Source of the DNA: Chlorops oryzae
Lineage: Eukaryota > Arthropoda > Insecta > Diptera > Chloropidae
Direction of reading: 5' to 3'
Length of the DNA stretch: 64,000 nt
Assembly: GCA_020466095.1 (NCBI GenBank)
Contig: CM035807.1
Location: 112,532,286 to 112,596,285 of the forward strand
The position numbers were made by a program, and so were the translations under genes. Shown piece by piece: positions 59,564 to 64,000 of this stretch. The notes beneath the pieces were generated by a model. It saw only the letters and a list, made by a program, of their open reading frames with translations, was not told where the DNA came from and made no database searches. Every line of letters begins with the position of its first letter. Within the stretch, counting starts at the first letter, position 1.

Positions 59564-61435
59564 TTATTACCTATAAAATTTATTACACAAATGCAGGATG
59601 TCAATCTTCAGTAGTAGAACGGGTTTCCCTCTCTGATCTCCTTCACCATTCATCTTGCTCTCTCATCCTCCCCTGACCTTCTTCAACCCTCAGCGACCAT
59701 CCTCCACCCTCTACCGCCATTATTCATCCTTCCCAGCCTACCTCGGCCCCAACCGACCTTTCACAGTTCTTCTATAGACAATTCTATCTTCCGCTTTTCA
59801 CAGCCCTCTTTTTTCGATTATTTTTAAGCTTGCTTTTGCTTGCTCATGACAAAAAATTTAATGCCTCTCTCGTTAAATATATCTGTGGCAATATGGAAAA
59901 GTAGCTTAAGTCGAAATATTCGACTTTTTATTCTTAAGCGCTATATTCATATGTAAAATTTCAAATTTCTCAGACTTAAATTGAAAATTCATAATATGTG
60001 GTAAAACCTTTAGAAGACTTCTGATTATTTCTGATACAAGTTTCGATCCCAAGTTTTCCATTCGATCAAATTTGCAAGACACTTATTGAAAATTAATTGT
60101 GGTATACTTTAATTCCAGTAGATATGTATGAAAATCGATTAGCCACTCAGTGCACTTCGCATTGCTTAACACGCGGGCGAAAAGATTCCTTAGGATTTCA
60201 GTCGTATTACAGCCTTTGCCTGCTACGGTACATTCTTTCCAGCCTACACGTCAGCAAAGAACGGTTCTGTGAGTGATTCGCATGTTTCATCTTACGTCAA
60301 AAAGCTAAATTTGTTCTCGTGCTCGCGTGTCCATCACATGTAAACAAAACAAAAACAAAAAAAAAAAAGAAAATATAAAAAAATAAATAAAAGAGGCGGA
60401 AGCAATATTGAGCGTTGCTTCTGCTTTTATTTCGGTGTCATTAGAAAATGCGCTAAGCCTACAATTAAAAAATCTATAAAAAAAATTTAAATTATTTATA
60501 GCCCAATGAAGGCTATACTCTCATTATAGTCGAGTAATTGCAGCAGTGACCCATCATTGTCATAGATGGCATGTCAGAAAATGTCCTTTCGAAAAACACT
60601 TCAATATGTTGGTGCTCGTGACAATCAAGAACATTTAAGAAGAAGCTATAATTACGCCATTTTTTATTTCAAAATAAAATTCTCCAAAGGAAGTCAACCG
60701 CATTAACACTTCATTGAGAAAAAAAAAAAAAAAAAAAATCACGATCAAGGATAAGAGAAAAAACCGACTTTTTAAAACTGATAAATGGCTGAATTATTGC
60801 TGATAGCTGACATGCATTTGCTTTTAAAGGACAATTAGTCGTTCATTAAAATAGTCCATTAGACTTCTTTTTTTTTTTTTTAAATCGCTCTCATTTTGAG
60901 GAATTAAGCTGTCGGATTTGAATATGATGACCTAGAAAACAACTAACTTGCCTGAAACTAGGCCTGCTTTCATTAAAAATTTCTGTTCATTAATATGCCT
61001 TCGAGCACGGAGAAAGTTTTCCGAAAATTGAATGCAAATATTGACTGTGAACATTAAAAAAAAAAATAAAATTAAATAAACAAAAAAGAGATCCAAGAAT
61101 TTTCTCCGGTTTGGTGAGAAATCAACACTTGTGCTTGGATGCGCTTCGAAGCGAAATTTATTGCTCCATTTGAAGGCAATAAAGTTGCTTTGATTGTAGC
61201 TATATTCATTTATTGATTTGAGTGTTAGAATTTCTTAAAATAAAACAATTAATTTGAGAAATTCCAGGAATGCTTTGTACTCAATTTGTTTCTTAAAAAA
61301 AAAAGAGATAATTAACTTTTTGTTTGATTAATTTTTGCTAAGGAAAAGTGGCTAACATTAGTACAATAAATGAGCCCTTATGGACATCGTTTTCATCATA
61401 GTTTTATATTTTTGAGGACTTAAACTTTCCAATTA
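59481..61435. other. intergenic, includes a C/T-rich tract at 59600-59800
   Basis: 59620-59770 is unusually rich in ctccaccctc/tcatcct type pyrimidine clusters against an AT-rich background; not identified. A (TA)n run lies at 59550-59562. No gene. Confidence 0.4.
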
Positions 61436-61955
61436 TACAGGGTGTTCCGTTTGTGATGGTCAACCGGTCGGGAGCTGATAGAGGGGGTCAGAACAAAAAA
61501 AATCGTATGGAAGGGGGGGTCCAAAATGCACCCCTGAGGAGTTATAAGGGCAAGAAAGAAACTTGCAGTTGTTTCAGAAAAAAAATTTGTCACGCCTCAA
61601 CGTTTGTATCCAAGATACAAATTTTAATGCAGTTCGACAAAGAATTGTCAGATCTTTCTAGGCGTATAAAATAGTCTTACATTTTATTGCAGCTTCAAGG
61701 GTATTTGAGCCTTAAAAATCAAAATTTAAAAATTTTTTAAACATTTTTTAACTTTGAGAGCCATTTTGGTATAAAAAAGGTCCTATTAACACACAAATTT
61801 TTTATTTTATTTAAAATGCTGGATCGATTTTCTTTAATTTGGTGCCCCATATGTTTAATAAATTTTAAAAATTTTTCAAAATAAGATGAGAAAATTAAAT
61901 ATCTAAATAAACAAATTTCTTTCTTTCCCTTATAACTCCTCAGGGGTGCATTTTG
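61436..61955. mobile_element. mariner-like foldback element
   Basis: Begins tacagggtgttccgtttgtg. An internal inverted pair, aaatgcacccctgaggagtt (61523) with ataagggcaagaaag, and ctttctttcccttataactc (61918) with ctcaggggtgcattt, forms arms of about 35 bp around 370 bp. The right terminus after 61955 is unclear. Confidence 0.6.
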
Positions 61956-62740
61956 CAAATATAAAATTTGACCCGCCCGATTTTCATACTAATTCAAAAA
62001 AAACGCTAATTTCCAAAAACCGATTTCTTAAGTGTTATTAATCTATTTTTTTCGCAAGAATAAACTTCGGATATTGCTGAATACAATTGGATATGATTTG
62101 GTTACAGCATTTCTCTGGTTTTAAAACAAAAGATACGGGGGTCATATTTAGAACACCAATTTTCAAACCTTCAAAATTTAGTATACTGAATTTTTCTAAA
62201 ATAATCTATATTGAGTGGGCTCTTGATGAAAATTGTATATTGCAAAAGCAAAGTTAATGATATTCTCTTGCTAATGGCATGTTAAGTTCTCATCTTGAGT
62301 ATCAGCGTTTTGAATTTATAGCAAAAATTCTTAAGGAGTCAGAATTTGACCACTTTCCCCTACTATTAAATTGTATATATATATAGACTATAGTCTTCAT
62401 GAAAGTTTTAACCATGCTTTGAGATTTAAGGTCGTAATCTTTATGTCGTTTCAAAAACTTTGAGATTTCAATTTTCGAACATATTCTTTTAGTCTTCATA
62501 CCAGTTTAACTTCATCAAATACGTTTGCTATATTCGAAATCTTAATTATGATTTAAGCTTTAATGAAGACCACCATTTGAAAGTTTTAACTAACAACTTA
62601 AAGTAACTTGGCGACTATGAGGCTTAAGGTCATCGTTTATCATTAAAAGTTGAACTTGATAGGCTCTTCTAATAAAAGACGTGACATATAAGCCATCGTA
62701 CCAATTATTAAAAAAATCCATTTTACATAAACGATACAGT
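61956..62740. other. intergenic; includes partner of the 45590 repeat at 62395-62515
   Basis: Only the inverted match described at 45590-45790 is recognised. Confidence 0.4.
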
Positions 62741-62891
62741 CAGTAGCGTAGCGAGACATCTCGGCGATCGGGGCCCAAGGGGGGCACAATGCAGAAAATG
62801 CCACCCACTCTAATCAGCCTCAATAAAAATGCCTTCATAAAAATTGAAATATGATTTGGCGCCCGGTGCGACTGCCCTTACTACTCTACTG
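62741..62891. mobile_element. hAT-like MITE, 151 bp, with 8-bp target duplication
   Basis: Ends cagtagcgtagcgag and ctactctactg (complement cagtagagtag), flanked by gatacagt (62733-62740) and gatacaat (62892-62899), one mismatch in eight. Eight-base duplications and CAG ends fit the hAT superfamily. Confidence 0.65.
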
Positions 62892-63011
62892 GATACAATG
62901 ACTCTCAAGATTTGAACTTCCGGAAAAGCAAAGGAAATAATTCGCTCATTTCAACGCTAGAACATTACCAAATTTCCGCCTTCAATCGCACTTTACATAT
63001 ATATGTTTATA

Positions 63012-63110
63012 CAGTCAAACATCCATAACTAGAAATTCTACAACTCGAAGTCTCTCTAACTCGATCGATTTATTTTGATAATGGTGGTTTGAGTTTTGGA
63101 AGTTTGACTG
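63012..63110. mobile_element. Tc1/mariner-type MITE, 99 bp
   Basis: Ends cagtcaaacatcc and ggaagtttgactg, inverted with one mismatch, flanked by TA at 63010-63011 and 63111-63112. Confidence 0.75.
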
Positions 63111-63114
63111 TATA

Positions 63115-63626
63115 CAGGGTGTTCCATACTCAATAGATCAAACAAACAAAAAAAGGTGATAGGGGAGGTCCAGACGGATTTTAAAGAGATTTTAAAGTGA
63201 TTTAATTCAAAAGAAATGCGATCCAGCCTCTTTTTTTTTTACTCTTTTCGAAAAATTTGAGTTTTTCTCTTCATTTTGACACCATGGCTGCTAAAAAAAA
63301 GTTTCACAATCAATGCGAAACTAAGGTTTGAAAATAATTATTTTGTATTTTTGACTCCCAGAAAAGTTATTTTAATCAAATTTAATGAGCACACTTTTAG
63401 GCAGCATGAGAAAAAGAAAAATCTAAGAAATTTAAAAATTTCTCAATAGTGTTTTAGTTTTACATATCCGCCTAAAAGTATGCTCACAAATTTAGTCGAA
63501 CTCATTCCGCGCCTCTAGCTCTTTACGAGTGCAAGATGAACCCCCCTTTTCCATACAATTTTTTGTTTGTATGGGTTCCCCCTGTCACCTCCTTTTTTTT
63601 TGATCCATTGAGTATGGAACACCCTG
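63115..63626. mobile_element. mariner-type MITE, 512 bp (copy 2 of 14763-15499)
   Basis: Same ends, cagggtgttccatactcaat and its complement, TA-flanked. Relative to copy 1 about 220 bp of the left interior is deleted; the remainder, e.g. gtgatttaattcaaaagaaa and gcacacttttaggcagcatg, is nearly identical. Confidence 0.85.
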
Positions 63627-64000
63627 TATATATACACATATAAATAAATATTTGGCAAATTTGAAAGAGTAGCTTAAGTCTACATGAAGGAGAAATAAGT
63701 TCATGGCTTTAGAGGTATAAGGAAGTTAGGGCGCTGATGTGTGCCCAATCGTTTTTCATAAATCATGATTTTTTACGAAATTATTTGCATTTGCTTTTTA
63801 GCTACTGTATGTATTTTGAAAAACGTTTATTAGTAATGATATGAGTTCAGAAAGAATCCTATATGACTCCTATTTATTGGAAAATAAGAGTCAGATATGA
63901 ATGCAGAAAGAGTCCTATATGACTCTTATACCGGCTCATTCGGTATATGATTTCGGACTCATATAAGTCGATCATCGCAAGAAGGGAAACACATTCATTT
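63627..64000 (+). other. window end, with partial repeats of gagtcctatatgactc
   Basis: Two direct copies of a segment with cagaaagaatcctatatgac / cagaaagagtcctatatgac lie about 55 bases apart (63849 and 63903). No gene. Confidence 0.45.

Overview
The window is eukaryotic nuclear DNA from a fly (Diptera). It is AT-rich, with short GT-AG introns, a ZAD-type C2H2 zinc-finger gene, an RR-2 cuticle protein, fly-like PEBP, NIPA/spichthyin, AFG2A and PICK1 genes, a copia-type retrotransposon and many short inverted-repeat elements. I cannot name the species; a higher fly is an inference. Several of the gene names recall a cluster on Drosophila chromosome arm 2L, but I could not check this.

Genes lie mainly in the first 38.5 kb. 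In order they are: the 3' end of a PIH1-family gene (+, 357-595); a PEBP gene (+, 4387-5191); a NIPA-type magnesium transporter (-, 6564-7803); a seven-finger ZAD zinc-finger gene (+, 9888-22119) whose 9.4-kb fourth intron contains a complete SLC19 thiamine/folate-type transporter gene on the other strand (-, 12452-16833); AFG2A/SPATA5 AAA ATPase (-, 22270-24904); PICK1 (-, 26305-29224); a tandem pair of small Lys-rich proteins with mitochondrial-like leaders, possibly NDUFV3-like (-, 31467-32228 and 33545-34103); and an RR-2 cuticular protein with a 9-nt first coding exon (-, 37107-38475). From 38.5 to 64 kb I see no convincing host gene.

The rest is repeats. There is a foldback-like element with arms of about 43-bp tandem units (1900-4030), an 855-bp dispersed repeat (four copies), several MITE families (mariner-, Tc1- and hAT-like and unassigned), tRNA-derived SINEs with an AGGTT pentanucleotide tail, a non-LTR remnant, foldback-type repeats with satellite cores, and a long AATTC microsatellite. 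The copia-type element (46181-51011) has identical 227-bp LTRs and sits in the pentanucleotide tail of a SINE. Its reverse transcriptase/RNase H half is inverted, with 378 bp of the 3' end present in both orientations.

Almost every long coding region (PEBP, NIPA, ZAD-ZNF, SLC19, AFG2A twice, one small paralogue, the cuticle gene, copia pol) is broken by a single-base-type frameshift inside otherwise conserved sequence. The simplest reading is residual indel error in a long-read assembly, not eight pseudogenes. Coordinates of such genes span the break.
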